The notes under the pieces were generated by a model. That model saw only the letters and a list, made by a program, of their open reading frames with translations, had not been told where the DNA came from and searched no databases. From contig NZ_CP062229.1 in the NCBI RefSeq assembly GCF_024707545.1, forward strand, positions 3,949,501-4,013,500: a stretch of DNA of 64,000 nucleotides. Direction: 5' to 3'. The translations under genes and the position numbers were made by a program. Position 1 is the first letter of the stretch. The number at the start of each line of letters is the position of its first letter. The stretch comes from Mesorhizobium onobrychidis (lineage in GTDB: Bacteria; Pseudomonadota; Alphaproteobacteria; Rhizobiales; Rhizobiaceae). Shown one piece after another: positions 24,230 to 33,494 of the stretch.

Positions 24230-25198
24230 CTAAGCCAGAACCGTCTGCAGCCGGGCCAGTTCGCCGATCTGGGCCATTGTCACCTGATAGCCGATGCGGA
24301 TCGCCTCGTCGGCGCGGTGGAACTCGGTTAGGCCGATATGGCTGAGCTTAGGCTGCAGCGACATGTCAGGCGGGTCGCCGGCAAGTCGCGCACGCGAAAT
24401 GCGGTCCTGGATGATGTTGAAGGCTTCGACCATGACGCCGGTGATGCCGAGCCGTGTTTGGTACTGGTGCCCTGCGTCGATCTGGCCGGGCCTTGGCGCA
24501 TCCTTTTCGACGACCAGTTCGCCGGCGCTGTGCTTGATGACGGCGGCGCGGCCGAACAGATCGTAGTGAAGGTTCACCGCGACCACGAGCGGCTGCTCGT
24601 AGGCGCGGCAGACCGAGACCGGAACCGGATTGACCAGCGCACCGTCGACCAGCACGCGCCCGTTGCAACTGACCGGTTCGAAAACGCCGGGCAGAGCATA
24701 GGAGGCGCGCATGGCGGTAATCAGCGACCCGCCCGACAGCCAGATTTCATGGCCGGTGCGGATCTCCGAGGTGACGCAGACGAAAGGCTTGGGCAGATCC
24801 TCGAAACGGATGCCGGCCATGTGCTCGCGCAGCCGTGCATCGAGCTTCATGCCGCCGAACAGTCCGCTGCCGCGCAGATTGAGATCGAGAAGACCAAAAA
24901 TGCGCCGCTTGGTCAGGCTTCTGGCGAATTCTTCCAACTCGTCCAGCTTGCCGGCAAGATAGCAGCCGCCGACGAGCGCGCCGATCGAGGTGCCGGCGAT
25001 CATCGACACTTCGATGCCGGCTTCGTCGAGCGCGCGCAGCACGCCGATATGGGCCCAGCCGCGCGCGCAGCCGCCGCCCAATGCCAGCGAAATGCCTGTT
25101 TTCTTGGCGGGGTTCGTTTCGGATGCACCGGCGGACGATGACAGGCCATTGGCCTCTCGAACGTCCGGTCTGTTGCGCGATGACGCCCATTCGAGCAT
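24230..25198 (-). CDS. Patatin-like phospholipase (RssA-type)
   Basis: A 322-residue patatin-domain serine lipase. The oxyanion loop GGGCARG is at 41-47, the nucleophile in GTSIG (Ser71) and the catalytic Asp in VDGALVNP (Asp185), forming the Ser-Asp dyad. Bacterial members hydrolyse phospholipids or acyl-CoAs; those of this length without a membrane anchor are usually cytoplasmic. ATG 25198, preceded by GTG 25201, follows AAGGGAG. The hisI gene starts upstream on the same strand, 85 bp away, so the two could be cotranscribed. Confidence 0.88.
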   Translation of the reverse strand: MLEWASSRNRPDVREANGLSSSAGASETNPAKKTGISLALGGGCARGWAHIGVLRALDEAGIEVSMIAGTSIGALVGGCYLAGKLDELEEFARSLTKRRIFGLLDLNLRGSGLFGGMKLDARLREHMAGIRFEDLPKPFVCVTSEIRTGHEIWLSGGSLITAMRASYALPGVFEPVSCNGRVLVDGALVNPVPVSVCRAYEQPLVVAVNLHYDLFGRAAVIKHSAGELVVEKDAPRPGQIDAGHQYQTRLGITGVMVEAFNIIQDRISRARLAGDPPDMSLQPKLSHIGLTEFHRADEAIRIGYQVTMAQIGELARLQTVLA

Positions 25199-25282
25199 CA
25201 CAATCTCCCTTGTCCCACGGCCAACATAAAGGCTGGCTGTATCGAAATCATGAATATACGAGGCTGCAGTTCGGCGAATGGT

Positions 25283-25753
25283 TCATTTGGATGGTTCATG
25301 GGGCTTTCGATACGTTTCTTCCGCATCGAACAGCGGCTTACTGCCGTCGCCGGCAAGCGTCCCCCTGCCATCGATCAGCCCCACCGTCCGATAAAAGCAG
25401 GAACGCCGGCCGGTGTGGCAGGTTGCGTCGTGGCCCATCACTTTGACGCGCAACCATATTGCGTCCTGGTCACAATCCGTGAGCATCTCGACGACGTTCT
25501 GGACATTCCCGGACGTTTCGCCCTTCTTCCACAGTGCGTTGCGCGACCGTGACCAGTAGTGGGCGATGCCGGTTTCCAGCGTCAGCGCCAGCGCTTCGGC
25601 GTTCATATGCGCGACCATCAGCAGCACGCCGTCTTCGGCATCCGTGACGACGACGGTGACAAGGCCGCCGGCATCGAAGCGCGGCGAAAAGACCGTGCTT
25701 TCTTCCAGTGCCTTCTTGTCTGATGGAGCTTTCGGAAATTCCACTGCCGACAT
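25283..25753 (-). CDS. hisI: Phosphoribosyl-AMP cyclohydrolase
   Basis: A 156-residue monofunctional PRA-CH enzyme, the third step of histidine synthesis. Metal-binding and active-site motifs: [35 protein letters not shown] (Asp residues for Mg) and [11 protein letters not shown] (zinc cysteines). No HisE domain is fused, as is usual in alphaproteobacteria. ATG 25753 gives [10 protein letters not shown], the family-like start. It is downstream of folE on the same strand with two palindromes in between, so a separate promoter is likely. Confidence 0.93.
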   Translation of the reverse strand: MSAVEFPKAPSDKKALEESTVFSPRFDAGGLVTVVVTDAEDGVLLMVAHMNAEALALTLETGIAHYWSRSRNALWKKGETSGNVQNVVEMLTDCDQDAIWLRVKVMGHDATCHTGRRSCFYRTVGLIDGRGTLAGDGSKPLFDAEETYRKPHEPSK

Positions 25754-25771
25754 CGCCGGTCCTTGTTCAGA

Positions 25772-25808
25772 GCCTCGCCCATTCCGATAGGATCGGAATG
25801 GGCGAGGC
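25772..25808. terminator. Strong palindrome between folE and hisI
   Basis: GCCTCGCCCATTCCGAT (25772-25788) and its exact complement (25792-25808) form a perfect 17-bp stem with a 3-nt loop. It would form a hairpin in transcripts of either strand, just before hisI. No T-run follows on the folE strand, so it may be a dispersed repeat rather than a classic terminator. Confidence 0.6.
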
Positions 25809-25824
25809 CCTGTCTTGTTGTTTG

Positions 25825-25871
25825 GCCATGATCTTATACGAGAACCGGTTCCCACTTCTCGGGATCATGGC
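25825..25871. repeat. Rhizobial-type intergenic palindrome
   Basis: GCCATGATC (25825-25833) and GATCATGGC (25863-25871) enclose AGAACCGGTTCCCACTTCTC. The combination of a GATCATG outer repeat with a GGGAACCGGTT core is a frequent dispersed intergenic element in Mesorhizobium and related genera (recognised from memory). It lies immediately downstream of folE. Confidence 0.65.
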
Positions 25872-25891
25872 TGGCGATCGGCGACGGTCGT

Positions 25892-26527
25892 TCAGCCCCT
25901 GCCGCCGCGCACCATGGTGACGAAACGGACCTGTTCCTCGGGCGTGTCCTTGAAAACGCCGGTGAAGGTCGAGGTCAGGGTAGTGGAGCCTTCCTTGCGG
26001 ATACCGCGCATGGCCATGCACATATGCTCGGCTTCGAGCATGACGGCGACGCCGCGCGGATTGAGCACGTCCTGGATGACGCCGGCGATCTGTGCGGTCA
26101 TGGCTTCCTGGGTCTGCAGGCGCTGGGCGAAGATATCGACGACTCGCGCGATCTTGGACAGGCCGACAACCTTGCCATCCGGCAGATAGCCGACATGCGC
26201 CTTGCCGATGATCGGCACCATGTGGTGCTCGCAATGCGAATGGAACGTTATATCCTTGACGAGGACAAGGTCGTCATAGCCGGCGACTTCCTCGAAGGTG
26301 CGGCCTAGTTCCTCGGCCGGGCACTTGTCGTAGCCGCCGAACATTTCGCGATAGGCCTTCACCACACGCTTTGGCGTATCGACCAGGCCCTCCCGGTCCG
26401 GATTGTCGCCGATCCAGCGCAACAGCGTGCGAACCGCGGCCTCGGCTTCGGCTTCGGTCGGCCGATCGGTGACCGGCTTTTCCATATAGGCGGACGGGGG
26501 CATGAATTTCTTGATGACGGCATCCAT
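25892..26527 (-). CDS. folE: GTP cyclohydrolase I
   Basis: A 211-residue enzyme converting GTP to dihydroneopterin triphosphate, the first step of tetrahydrofolate synthesis. Zinc ligands Cys99, His102 ([12 protein letters not shown]) and Cys170 ([11 protein letters not shown]) are all present, as are [17 protein letters not shown] and [11 protein letters not shown]. Length is typical. ATG 26527 ([11 protein letters not shown]) has GGGAGACG upstream. It is divergent from the IscU-like gene at 26768; the 240-bp gap should hold both promoters. Confidence 0.95.
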   Translation of the reverse strand: MDAVIKKFMPPSAYMEKPVTDRPTEAEAEAAVRTLLRWIGDNPDREGLVDTPKRVVKAYREMFGGYDKCPAEELGRTFEEVAGYDDLVLVKDITFHSHCEHHMVPIIGKAHVGYLPDGKVVGLSKIARVVDIFAQRLQTQEAMTAQIAGVIQDVLNPRGVAVMLEAEHMCMAMRGIRKEGSTTLTSTFTGVFKDTPEEQVRFVTMVRGGRG

Positions 26528-26767
26528 AAAGGCGTCTCCCGTAGTTCCCCTCTCAGGAGGAACGAGTTGAACGGACCACGACCTTTCGGGTGTTAGAAAC
26601 GTGCCCGGTTTCCAGCCCGTAAGCGGCGTGAACTGATTCGAGCAAGGACGAGGTTGTTGGTTACCTTGTCCATACCCGCGTACCAGCATTATATATGATC
26701 GTGCCGAGCGAAAGGAAGACCGTCAGCGGCAATCGCTGTTCGCTCGGCGGCGACGGATTGGAAAAAT

Positions 26768-27214
26768 ATGATCGACGATGTCTACAATGCGAAAATTCTG
26801 GGATTTGCCGGGAATATCGCGCGGATCGGCCGGCTCGACCATCCCGACGCAACCGCGCGCGCGCATTCCAAGCTGTGCGGCTCGACCGTGACCGTCGATC
26901 TGAAGATGGATAATGGCGTCGTCACCGATTTCGCCCATGACGTTAAAGCCTGTGCGCTTGGCCAGGCGTCGTCCTCGATCATGGCGCAGCATGTCGTTGG
27001 CGCCAGCGCGGATGAATTGCGCAGCGTTCGCGAGACGATGCTGAAGATGCTGAAGGAAAACGGCGCGCCGCCCGACGGCCGCTTCGCCGACCTCAGATAT
27101 CTCGAACCGGTGCGCGACTATAAGGCGCGCCATGCCTCGACCATGCTGACCTTCGATGCGGTGGTCGACGCGATCGGCCAGATCGAGAAGAAGCGCGCCG
27201 AACAGGCGGCGTAG
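26768..27214 (+). CDS. IscU/NifU-like iron-sulfur scaffold protein, incomplete ligand set
   Basis: A 148-residue protein with an IscU fold signature: HSKLCGSTVTVDLKMDNG (Cys37) and VKACALGQASSSIMA (Cys62). IscU normally uses three cysteines; no third cysteine is present in the C-terminal part (the region GRFADLRYLEPVRDY, where H-C would sit). It may be a degenerate scaffold or carry another function. yidD begins 7 bp after its stop, so the two form an operon. ATG 26768 lies 8 bp after a weak GGAAAA. This pairing is usual in rhizobia. Confidence 0.8.
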   Translation: MIDDVYNAKILGFAGNIARIGRLDHPDATARAHSKLCGSTVTVDLKMDNGVVTDFAHDVKACALGQASSSIMAQHVVGASADELRSVRETMLKMLKENGAPPDGRFADLRYLEPVRDYKARHASTMLTFDAVVDAIGQIEKKRAEQAA

Positions 27215-27220
27215 CGTCAA

Positions 27221-27589
27221 ATGGCTACGGATCACGCGCACCAGCATCAGAGGCCGCGATACACGCGCAACTGGCCCGGCCCGTGGCGCAAGACGCCCGG
27301 CCGAATCCTCGGCACCTCGCTCGTGCGCTTCTACCAGCTGACGCTGTCCGGCTTTGTCGGCAATTCTTGCCGGCATCTGCCGACCTGCTCCGAATACGCG
27401 CACGAGGCGATCGCCCGCCATGGGCTGTGGGCCGGCGGGTGGATGGGATTATTCCGCGTGCTGCGCTGCGGGCCGGGCGGAACGCATGGCATCGATCGTG
27501 TGCCGGAGGTGCTGGAAGACCGCTATGTCTGGTTCACGCCCTGGCGGTATTGGCGGATCGGGAAAAAGCGCGGTGAGTCGGAAAGCTGA
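27221..27589 (+). CDS. yidD: Membrane protein insertion efficiency factor YidD
   Basis: A 122-residue protein. The core reads FYQLTLSGFVGNSCRHLPTC followed by SEYAHEAIARHGLWAGGWMG, the YidD (DUF37) signature with conserved cysteines. YidD assists YidC-dependent insertion of inner-membrane proteins and attaches peripherally through an amphipathic N-terminal helix. About 35 extra N-terminal residues (HQHQRPRYTRNWPGPWRKTP) are common in alphaproteobacterial homologues. It starts 7 bp after the IscU-like gene. Confidence 0.9.
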   Translation: MATDHAHQHQRPRYTRNWPGPWRKTPGRILGTSLVRFYQLTLSGFVGNSCRHLPTCSEYAHEAIARHGLWAGGWMGLFRVLRCGPGGTHGIDRVPEVLEDRYVWFTPWRYWRIGKKRGESES

Positions 27590-27725
27590 TACCGGTAGAG
27601 GATCTCTGCAATCGGGCAGATCTTTACGATTTGCTAACCTTAACCGCATCTTGCGCATTTGAGACAAAATCGAGACAAAACGCCTCGCTAAGCCGCTCCT
27701 GACAGCCCCCAGGAGAGATTGCCCA

Positions 27726-28547
27726 ATGCGCCAAATAGACCGTCTTCCCTTCGTCTTCGCCTTGGTTCTCTACCTTCTGGCCTGGCTGTTGGGTTTTCCG
27801 ATCCGCGCTCAATCCGCGCCGCTGGAGGACGTCGAATGCACGCTGATCCTGGATGCTGCAAGCGGCGAAACGCTGTATCGGCAAGGGGTTTGTGACCAGC
27901 GCTTCAGTCCCGCCTCGACATTCAAGGTTCCCTTGGCCCTGATCGGCTATGACGCGGGAATCCTGAGCGACGAGCACACGCCGGCCTGGGACTACAAGCC
28001 CGAGTTCAATGCGGTGAAGCGGGACCAGAAAACCGTCGACCCGACGATCTGGGAAAAGGACTCGGTGCTGTGGTTTTCGCGGGAAATCACACGCCGGCTC
28101 GGCAGCGAGCGCTTTGCTGGCTACGTCTCGAAATTCGACTACGGCAACACCGATGTTTCCGGCACCCCCGGCAAGAATGATGGCCTCACCCGGTCCTGGG
28201 TGAATTCTTCCCTCAAGATATCGCCGGTCGAACAGGTCGATTTCCTGCGCTGGCTGCTTGCCCGCAAACTGCCCGTTTCGGGCAAGGCCTACGCGATGAC
28301 TGAGGCGATCCTGCCGACCTTCCAGGCAGGTGGTTGGACGGTGCAGGGCAAGACCGGGACGACCAGCCTGCGCAACGACGCCGACAACCGCTCGCTTGGC
28401 TGGTTTGTCGGCTGGGCGCAAAAGGATGCTCGCAAGATCGTTTTTGCTCGCCTTGTGGTCGACACGAAACGATCCGACACGCCCAAGGGCCCTAAGACGC
28501 GGGCGATGTTCCTGAAAGAGCTGCCGAATCTCATCAAACAAGAGTAA
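27726..28547 (+). CDS. Class D (OXA-type) beta-lactamase
   Basis: A 273-residue exported serine beta-lactamase. The signal peptide (residues ~1-31) ends in PIRAQSA. STFK (64-67) carries the nucleophile Ser64 and Lys67; YGN is at 139-141 and KTG at 209-211. The usual S-x-V box appears as SVL (113-115), a conservative change. [13 protein letters not shown] and [11 protein letters not shown] support the family. It is probably periplasmic. The upstream AGGAGA at 27711 supports ATG 27726. It lies in core DNA beside yidD and thrS, so it seems an old chromosomal gene rather than a recent import. Spectrum and expression are unknown. Confidence 0.9.
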   Translation: MRQIDRLPFVFALVLYLLAWLLGFPIRAQSAPLEDVECTLILDAASGETLYRQGVCDQRFSPASTFKVPLALIGYDAGILSDEHTPAWDYKPEFNAVKRDQKTVDPTIWEKDSVLWFSREITRRLGSERFAGYVSKFDYGNTDVSGTPGKNDGLTRSWVNSSLKISPVEQVDFLRWLLARKLPVSGKAYAMTEAILPTFQAGGWTVQGKTGTTSLRNDADNRSLGWFVGWAQKDARKIVFARLVVDTKRSDTPKGPKTRAMFLKELPNLIKQE

Positions 28548-28609
28548 GCGATCGGCCATTCGCCTTTACGGCACGGGAATCTGCCCATAAAAGACTGCCG
28601 CCGGACGCA

Positions 28610-28630
28610 TCCGGCTTTTTACTTTATGCA
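28610..28630 (+). terminator. Rho-independent terminator after the beta-lactamase gene
   Basis: GCCGGA-CGCA-TCCGGC followed by five Ts (28626-28630), 63 bp after the stop codon. Confidence 0.8.
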
Positions 28631-28717
28631 TGTCGTAGCCGCAAAACCGCCTCGCACTTTTGGGCGACATGCATTTTACCACCCGCGCTCGTTTGCGGGA
28701 CTGGATAGGAGAACTCT

Positions 28718-30694
28718 ATGCTGAATTCCGTTTCCCTGACATTTCCCGATGGCTCCGTCCGCGACTATGAGGCGGCGATGACCGGCGCCGGCCTGGCGGA
28801 ATCGATCTCGAAGTCGCTGGCCAAGAAGGCCGTCGCCTACAGCATCGACGGCGTGGTGCGCGATCTTTCCGACCCGCTCGGCAAGTCCGGCAAGATCGAG
28901 ATCATCACTCGCGAAGACCCGCGCGCGCTGGAACTCATCCGCCATGACGCAGCACACGTGCTGGCCGAAGCCGTGCAGGAATTGTGGCCGGGTACGCAGG
29001 TGACCATCGGCCCGGTGATCGAGAACGGGTTCTATTATGATTTTGCCCGCAACGAGCCGTTCACGCCCGACGATTTTCCGGTGATCGAGAAGAAAATGCG
29101 CGAGATCATCGCGCGCAACAAGCCGTTCACCAAAGAGGTCTGGTCGCGCGAGAAGGCGAAAAAGATCTTTGCCGACAAGGGCGAGCGCTACAAGCTGGAA
29201 CTGATCGACGCGATTCCCGAGGATCAGGGTCTCAAGATCTATGCGCAGGGCGACTGGTTCGACCTTTGCCGCGGCCCTCACATGGCCTCGACCGGCCAGA
29301 TCGGCAACGCCTTCAAGCTGATGAAGGTGGCCGGCGCCTATTGGCGCGGCGATTCGAACAATCCGATGCTGACCCGCATCTACGGCACGGCCTGGGCCGA
29401 CCAGGCGCAGCTCGATGCCTACCAGATGATGCTGGAGGAGGCCGAAAAGCGTGACCACAGGAAGCTCGGCCGCGAGATGGACCTGTTCCATTTCCAGGAA
29501 GAGGGGCCGGGCGTCGTCTTCTGGCATGCCAAGGGCTGGAGGATGTTCCAGAACCTGGTCAACTACATGCGCCGCCGGCTGGACGACCTCGGCTATCAGG
29601 AAGTCAACGCTCCGCAAGTGCTCGACAACTCGCTGTGGGAGACTTCAGGCCACTGGGGCTGGTACCGGGACAATATGTTCAAGGTGACGGTTGCCGGCGA
29701 CGACACTGATGACGACCGCGTCTTCGCGCTGAAGCCGATGAACTGTCCCGGCCATGTCCAAATCTTCAAGCATGGATTGAAGTCTTATCGAGATCTGCCT
29801 GTAAGATTGGCTGAATTCGGCGCCGTTCATCGCTATGAGCCGTCCGGCGCGCTGCACGGGCTGATGCGCGTGCGCGGCTTTACCCAGGACGATGCCCATA
29901 TCTTCTGCACCGAGGAACAGCTCGCCGACGAGTGCATCAAGATCAACGACCTGATCCTGTCGACCTACGCCGACTTCGGCTTCGACGAAATCACCGTCAA
30001 GCTGGCGACCCGCCCCGAAAAACGGGTCGGCACCGATGCAATGTGGGATCATGCCGAGGGCGTGCTGCAGGACGTGCTCGACAAGATCGCGGCGCGGTCG
30101 GGCAACCGGATCAAGACGGGCGTCAATCCGGGCGAGGGCACGTTCTACGGGCCGAAGTTCGAATATGTGCTGCGCGACGCCATCGGCCGCGACTGGCAAT
30201 GCGGCACCACGCAGGTTGATTTCAACCTGCCGGAACGGTTCGGCGCCTTCTACATCGGTTCCGATTCGGAAAAGAAGCAACCGGTGATGGTGCATCGCGC
30301 CATCTGCGGTTCGATGGAGCGCTTCCTCGGCATCCTGATCGAAAACTATTCCGGCCATTTCCCGCTGTGGTTCGCACCGCTGCAGGTGGTGGTGGCGACG
30401 ATCACCTCCGATGCCGACGATTACGCGCAAAAGGTCGTGGCGCAGCTGAAGGCGGCCGGACTGTTGGCGGAAGCCGATCTTCGCAACGAGAAGATCAACT
30501 ACAAGGTCCGCGAGCACAGCCTGGCCAAGGTTCCGGTCATCCTCGTCTGCGGCAAGCGCGAGGCGGAGGAAGAGACGGTCAACATCCGCCGGCTCGGCTC
30601 GCGCGACCAAGAATCGCTCGGCCTTGGCCAGGCGGTAGCAAGGCTTACCGAAGAGGCTGTGACGCCCGACCGCAAGCGCAAACGAGCGGCCTGA
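28718..30694 (+). CDS. thrS: Threonyl-tRNA synthetase
   Basis: A 658-residue class II synthetase. A TGS domain (residues 1-~62) is followed by the editing domain ([30 protein letters not shown]) and the catalytic core with zinc ligands in [10 protein letters not shown] (Cys), KHGLK and [14 protein letters not shown] (His), then the anticodon-binding domain ending [21 protein letters not shown] 28718 follows AGGAGA. No T-box leader is seen. A good terminator follows at 30716-30746. Confidence 0.97.
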   Translation: MLNSVSLTFPDGSVRDYEAAMTGAGLAESISKSLAKKAVAYSIDGVVRDLSDPLGKSGKIEIITREDPRALELIRHDAAHVLAEAVQELWPGTQVTIGPVIENGFYYDFARNEPFTPDDFPVIEKKMREIIARNKPFTKEVWSREKAKKIFADKGERYKLELIDAIPEDQGLKIYAQGDWFDLCRGPHMASTGQIGNAFKLMKVAGAYWRGDSNNPMLTRIYGTAWADQAQLDAYQMMLEEAEKRDHRKLGREMDLFHFQEEGPGVVFWHAKGWRMFQNLVNYMRRRLDDLGYQEVNAPQVLDNSLWETSGHWGWYRDNMFKVTVAGDDTDDDRVFALKPMNCPGHVQIFKHGLKSYRDLPVRLAEFGAVHRYEPSGALHGLMRVRGFTQDDAHIFCTEEQLADECIKINDLILSTYADFGFDEITVKLATRPEKRVGTDAMWDHAEGVLQDVLDKIAARSGNRIKTGVNPGEGTFYGPKFEYVLRDAIGRDWQCGTTQVDFNLPERFGAFYIGSDSEKKQPVMVHRAICGSMERFLGILIENYSGHFPLWFAPLQVVVATITSDADDYAQKVVAQLKAAGLLAEADLRNEKINYKVREHSLAKVPVILVCGKREAEEETVNIRRLGSRDQESLGLGQAVARLTEEAVTPDRKRKRAA

Positions 30695-30715
30695 GTTTCA
30701 GCCGGATTGTCGACG

Positions 30716-30746
30716 AAATGGCGGTGGAGCGATCCACCGCCATTTT
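30716..30746 (+). terminator. Terminator after thrS
   Basis: AAATGGCGGTGGA and TCCACCGCCATTT form a perfect 13-bp stem with a GCGA tetraloop (30716-30745), ending in Ts. 21 bp after the thrS stop. Confidence 0.85.
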
Positions 30747-30798
30747 CATATGCCCGCCATTTCACATGCTTGTCACGCCAGCCTTGTAACGAGCCCTC

Positions 30799-31737
30799 AT
30801 GCTCAAGCTGAAGATGCGCGAAATACCGTTTCCCGAGCTTTCCTATGCCAGCCCGCATCAGCCGGCATTGACGCGCTGGTTCATCCACTCCATCGAAGGC
30901 CTGTCCGGTCGCGACCGCTTCGCGGTCCTCTATGACTTTTGGCGGCGCCATGTGGTACCGACCGGCGAGCGCGTGTTCAGCCGCATGCTGGAGCTGATCG
31001 ATGTCGAGGTGCGGACCACCGGCCAATGGCCGCCGGAAAAATTGCCGGACACGCCGCTGGTGATCGTCGCCAACCATCCGTTTGGCATCGGCGACGGCAT
31101 TGCGGTGCTCTCGCTGGCCGAGCAGCTTCAGCGCCCGTTCCGTGTCATGATCCACAAGGATCTGCTCAAGATCCGCGAGATGGAGCCCTATTCGCTGCCG
31201 ATCGACTTTTCCGAGACCAAGGACGCGCTGAAGAACAACATGGCGGTGCGCCATGAGGCGGTGCGGCTGCTGAAAGAGGGCGTCATCATCGTCATCTTCC
31301 CCGCGGGCGGCGTCTCCACCGCGCCAAAAGGTTTTGGCCGGGCGCGTGATCTGCCGTGGAAGATGTTTCCGGCCCGTCTCGTCCAGGATGCCAAGGCATC
31401 GGTTGTCCCAATGCACTTTTCCGGCCAGAACGGCCGGCTGTTCCACCTGGTCAGCGGACCAATGAACATGGCCGAGCGCGACGGGCGTGTGGCGAAGTTA
31501 GTCGGGAGGGCTTCGCTGACGCTGCGCATTTCCCTACTCATCCACGAATTCGCGCGGCTGTCGGGCAAATCGATCGACGTGCGCATCGGTGACGTGTTGG
31601 GATGGGACGAACTGGAGCCGCTGCGCGACCGCAAGGCTTTGCTCGACCGCCTCCATCGTGGCGTTTTCGATCTGGCGCCGGCCGAACCGCGCGGCCGCGG
31701 CCAATTCCTGCCGCGACGCATACGCAAGGCAGCCTGA
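30799..31737 (+). CDS. Lysophospholipid/ornithine-lipid type acyltransferase
   Basis: A 312-residue PlsC-fold acyltransferase. The active-site block is NHPFGIGDGIAV, an H-x5-D variant (His at ~93) of the NHPLGGLD type seen in OlsB/hemolysin-like acyltransferases. FPAGGVSTAPKGFGRARDLPW is the glycerol-phosphate-binding region, and VVPMHFSGQNGRLFHLV follows. There is no strong membrane anchor; it probably associates with the inner membrane. It could act in ornithine-lipid or phospholipid synthesis; the substrate cannot be told from sequence. ATG 30799 has a weak ribosome binding site (AACGAG). Confidence 0.85.
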   Translation: MLKLKMREIPFPELSYASPHQPALTRWFIHSIEGLSGRDRFAVLYDFWRRHVVPTGERVFSRMLELIDVEVRTTGQWPPEKLPDTPLVIVANHPFGIGDGIAVLSLAEQLQRPFRVMIHKDLLKIREMEPYSLPIDFSETKDALKNNMAVRHEAVRLLKEGVIIVIFPAGGVSTAPKGFGRARDLPWKMFPARLVQDAKASVVPMHFSGQNGRLFHLVSGPMNMAERDGRVAKLVGRASLTLRISLLIHEFARLSGKSIDVRIGDVLGWDELEPLRDRKALLDRLHRGVFDLAPAEPRGRGQFLPRRIRKAA

Positions 31738-31788
31738 TCGACAATCATAGGCTGCTGGACCCGAATCTACACGGCAGTGTCCGGACGG

Positions 31789-32754
31789 TTAGTCCGCGCC
31801 TTCCTCGGGATCCATCGCCGATGCCTCCGTGGCCAAAACCTCGACTTCTTTGTTCTGCCCGGCCACGACCGTAAAATCCTTCTGGTAGATCCGGTCGCGG
31901 TTCTTGGCGATGATGGTGTAGTCGCCCTCGGCAAGCACCATCGAGGCAAAGGCACCGACGGTTTCCTTGATGGGATCGCCGGATTCGTTGAGCAACGACC
32001 AGGAGGTGTCGGCGATCGCCTCTCCACCCGACTCGCGGACCAGCTTCATAGTCATTTCCGCCGCATGATGCTCGACGGCCGCTTCGGTCAGCTTGCCGGC
32101 CTCGACGCGGATGTCGGAGCGGATGACCGCATTCACCGAGCCATAGGTCGAGACGACGTGATAGACGCCCGCGTTCAGCCGCACGACGCTGTTCGGCTCG
32201 ACGTCTGGTATGATCAGGGCGCGATCGTGATTGGCCTCGGCTTGGCCTTCATAGATCGAAAAGCGCAATTTCTTCGGCGGTATGCGCACCCCGCCCGACA
32301 GCACGGCGTCGAGCTTGAGTCCGCCGGCATCGAGCACGAGGCTTTCGCGCTTGGCGTCCTTGCCGACGGTGATGCGCTTGGTGGCGCCGGCCCGGCCGTA
32401 AGAGGCATGGACCAGATAGCTGCCGGGCTCGAGCTGGAACACCGCGCTGCCGCCATGGGCGGAAGCGACCATCGGCAGCTTGCCGTCGCCGGTGGGGTCA
32501 GGCTTGAAGACGCGCCAGACGATGCCGCGTGTGATGTCGGCGCCCTTGTCGGTCATTTGCGCCGACAGCGTGATCGCCCCGCTGCTCCCCACCGCCAGCG
32601 ATGTCTCGCTTTTCGGAGGCGCATAGCTCGAAATTCCGGGAAGTTTCAGGTCTCCGAGGCCATCCGCATCCTGAGCGACGGCAAGCGAAACCGGCACCAT
32701 CAACAGTGCGGCTGCGAGCCAGATCAGGAAAAGTCGCAATGTCCCCTCAAACAT
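31789..32754 (-). CDS. Exported protein of unknown function
   Basis: A 321-residue protein. ATG 32754 starts MFEGTLRLFLIWLAAALLMV, a signal peptide ending about SLAVAQ-D. The mature part is beta-rich with repeated modules (GSYLVHASYGRAGATKRITVG; NAGVYHVVSTYGSVNAVIRS; AEGDYTIIAKNRDRIYQKDF), suggesting three carboxypeptidase-regulatory-like or Ig-like beta-sandwich domains. Acidic C-terminus. Rhizobial relatives are annotated only as hypothetical. A TTG start at 32790 is possible. Confidence 0.75.
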   Translation of the reverse strand: MFEGTLRLFLIWLAAALLMVPVSLAVAQDADGLGDLKLPGISSYAPPKSETSLAVGSSGAITLSAQMTDKGADITRGIVWRVFKPDPTGDGKLPMVASAHGGSAVFQLEPGSYLVHASYGRAGATKRITVGKDAKRESLVLDAGGLKLDAVLSGGVRIPPKKLRFSIYEGQAEANHDRALIIPDVEPNSVVRLNAGVYHVVSTYGSVNAVIRSDIRVEAGKLTEAAVEHHAAEMTMKLVRESGGEAIADTSWSLLNESGDPIKETVGAFASMVLAEGDYTIIAKNRDRIYQKDFTVVAGQNKEVEVLATEASAMDPEEGAD

Positions 32755-32909
32755 GCCTTGCGTTGAAGCCCAAGGCGGTGGCAATTTCAAGGCTTAAGAG
32801 TCCGATCAGCTTCTGCTAGAGGCTCTTTGTCGGCGCGCCGCGCCAATGCCCGAGCCGCCCGATGCCCCGATGGTGCGCTTCCGCTTAAATTCCAAGGAGA
32901 CTTGCGCCC

Positions 32910-33494
32910 ATGGCGTCGCCGATCATCGATTTTCTGCTGACCCGAAATTCCGCGCCGATCCCGGAGTTGAAGGAACCAGCACCCAGCGACGCTGACATCG
33001 CGACGATGATTGCCGCCGCCTCGCGGGTGCCGGACCACGGCCGGCTCGAGCCCTGGCGCTTCATCCTCTACCGGGGCGAGGCACGCGTCGAGATCGGCAA
33101 GAAGCTGGCAGCCCTTGCCGCACAGCGCGAAGGGCCGCTGCCAGAAGGCCGCCACAACCAGGAACTGGCGCGCTTTTCGCGCGCGCCGCTGGTGATCGGC
33201 GTGGTGTCGAGCCCGAAGGACAACTCAAAAATCCCACAATGGGAGATGTTCCTGTCCGGCGGCATGGCGGCGATGAACCTGATGATATCAGCCAATGCGC
33301 TGGGCTATGGCACCAACATGATCAGCAACTGGTATTCCGATGTGCCGGAGGGCAGGGCGATGCTGGGGCTGGCGCCGCATGAGCGGGTCGTCGGATTCGT
33401 CCATATCGGCTCCTATCAGGGGCCGGCGCCCGAGCGGCCGCGGCCTGATCCGGCGAAGCTCTATGCCGACTATGCGGGGCCGTGGGTGGGCTGA
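32910..33494 (+). CDS. Nitroreductase family protein
   Basis: A 194-residue FMN-dependent nitroreductase-fold protein of the YdjA type: LLTRNSAPIPELKEPAPSD, ASRVPDHGRLEPWRFILYRG and ANALGYGTNMISNWYSDVP. NAD(P)H-dependent reduction of nitro or quinone compounds is typical, but physiological substrates are often unknown. ATG 32910 has AAGGAGA ten bases upstream. The stop is directly followed by the ATG of the flavin reductase gene, so the two are co-translated. Confidence 0.88.
   Translation: MASPIIDFLLTRNSAPIPELKEPAPSDADIATMIAAASRVPDHGRLEPWRFILYRGEARVEIGKKLAALAAQREGPLPEGRHNQELARFSRAPLVIGVVSSPKDNSKIPQWEMFLSGGMAAMNLMISANALGYGTNMISNWYSDVPEGRAMLGLAPHERVVGFVHIGSYQGPAPERPRPDPAKLYADYAGPWVG

Noticed and set aside
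25283..26527. hisI and folE as one operon
   Set aside because: Two palindromes including a perfect 17-bp stem separate them, and the pathways are unrelated.
28548..28717. T-box or attenuator upstream of thrS
   Set aside because: The only hairpin belongs to the preceding gene; no T-box consensus or Thr-rich leader peptide is visible.
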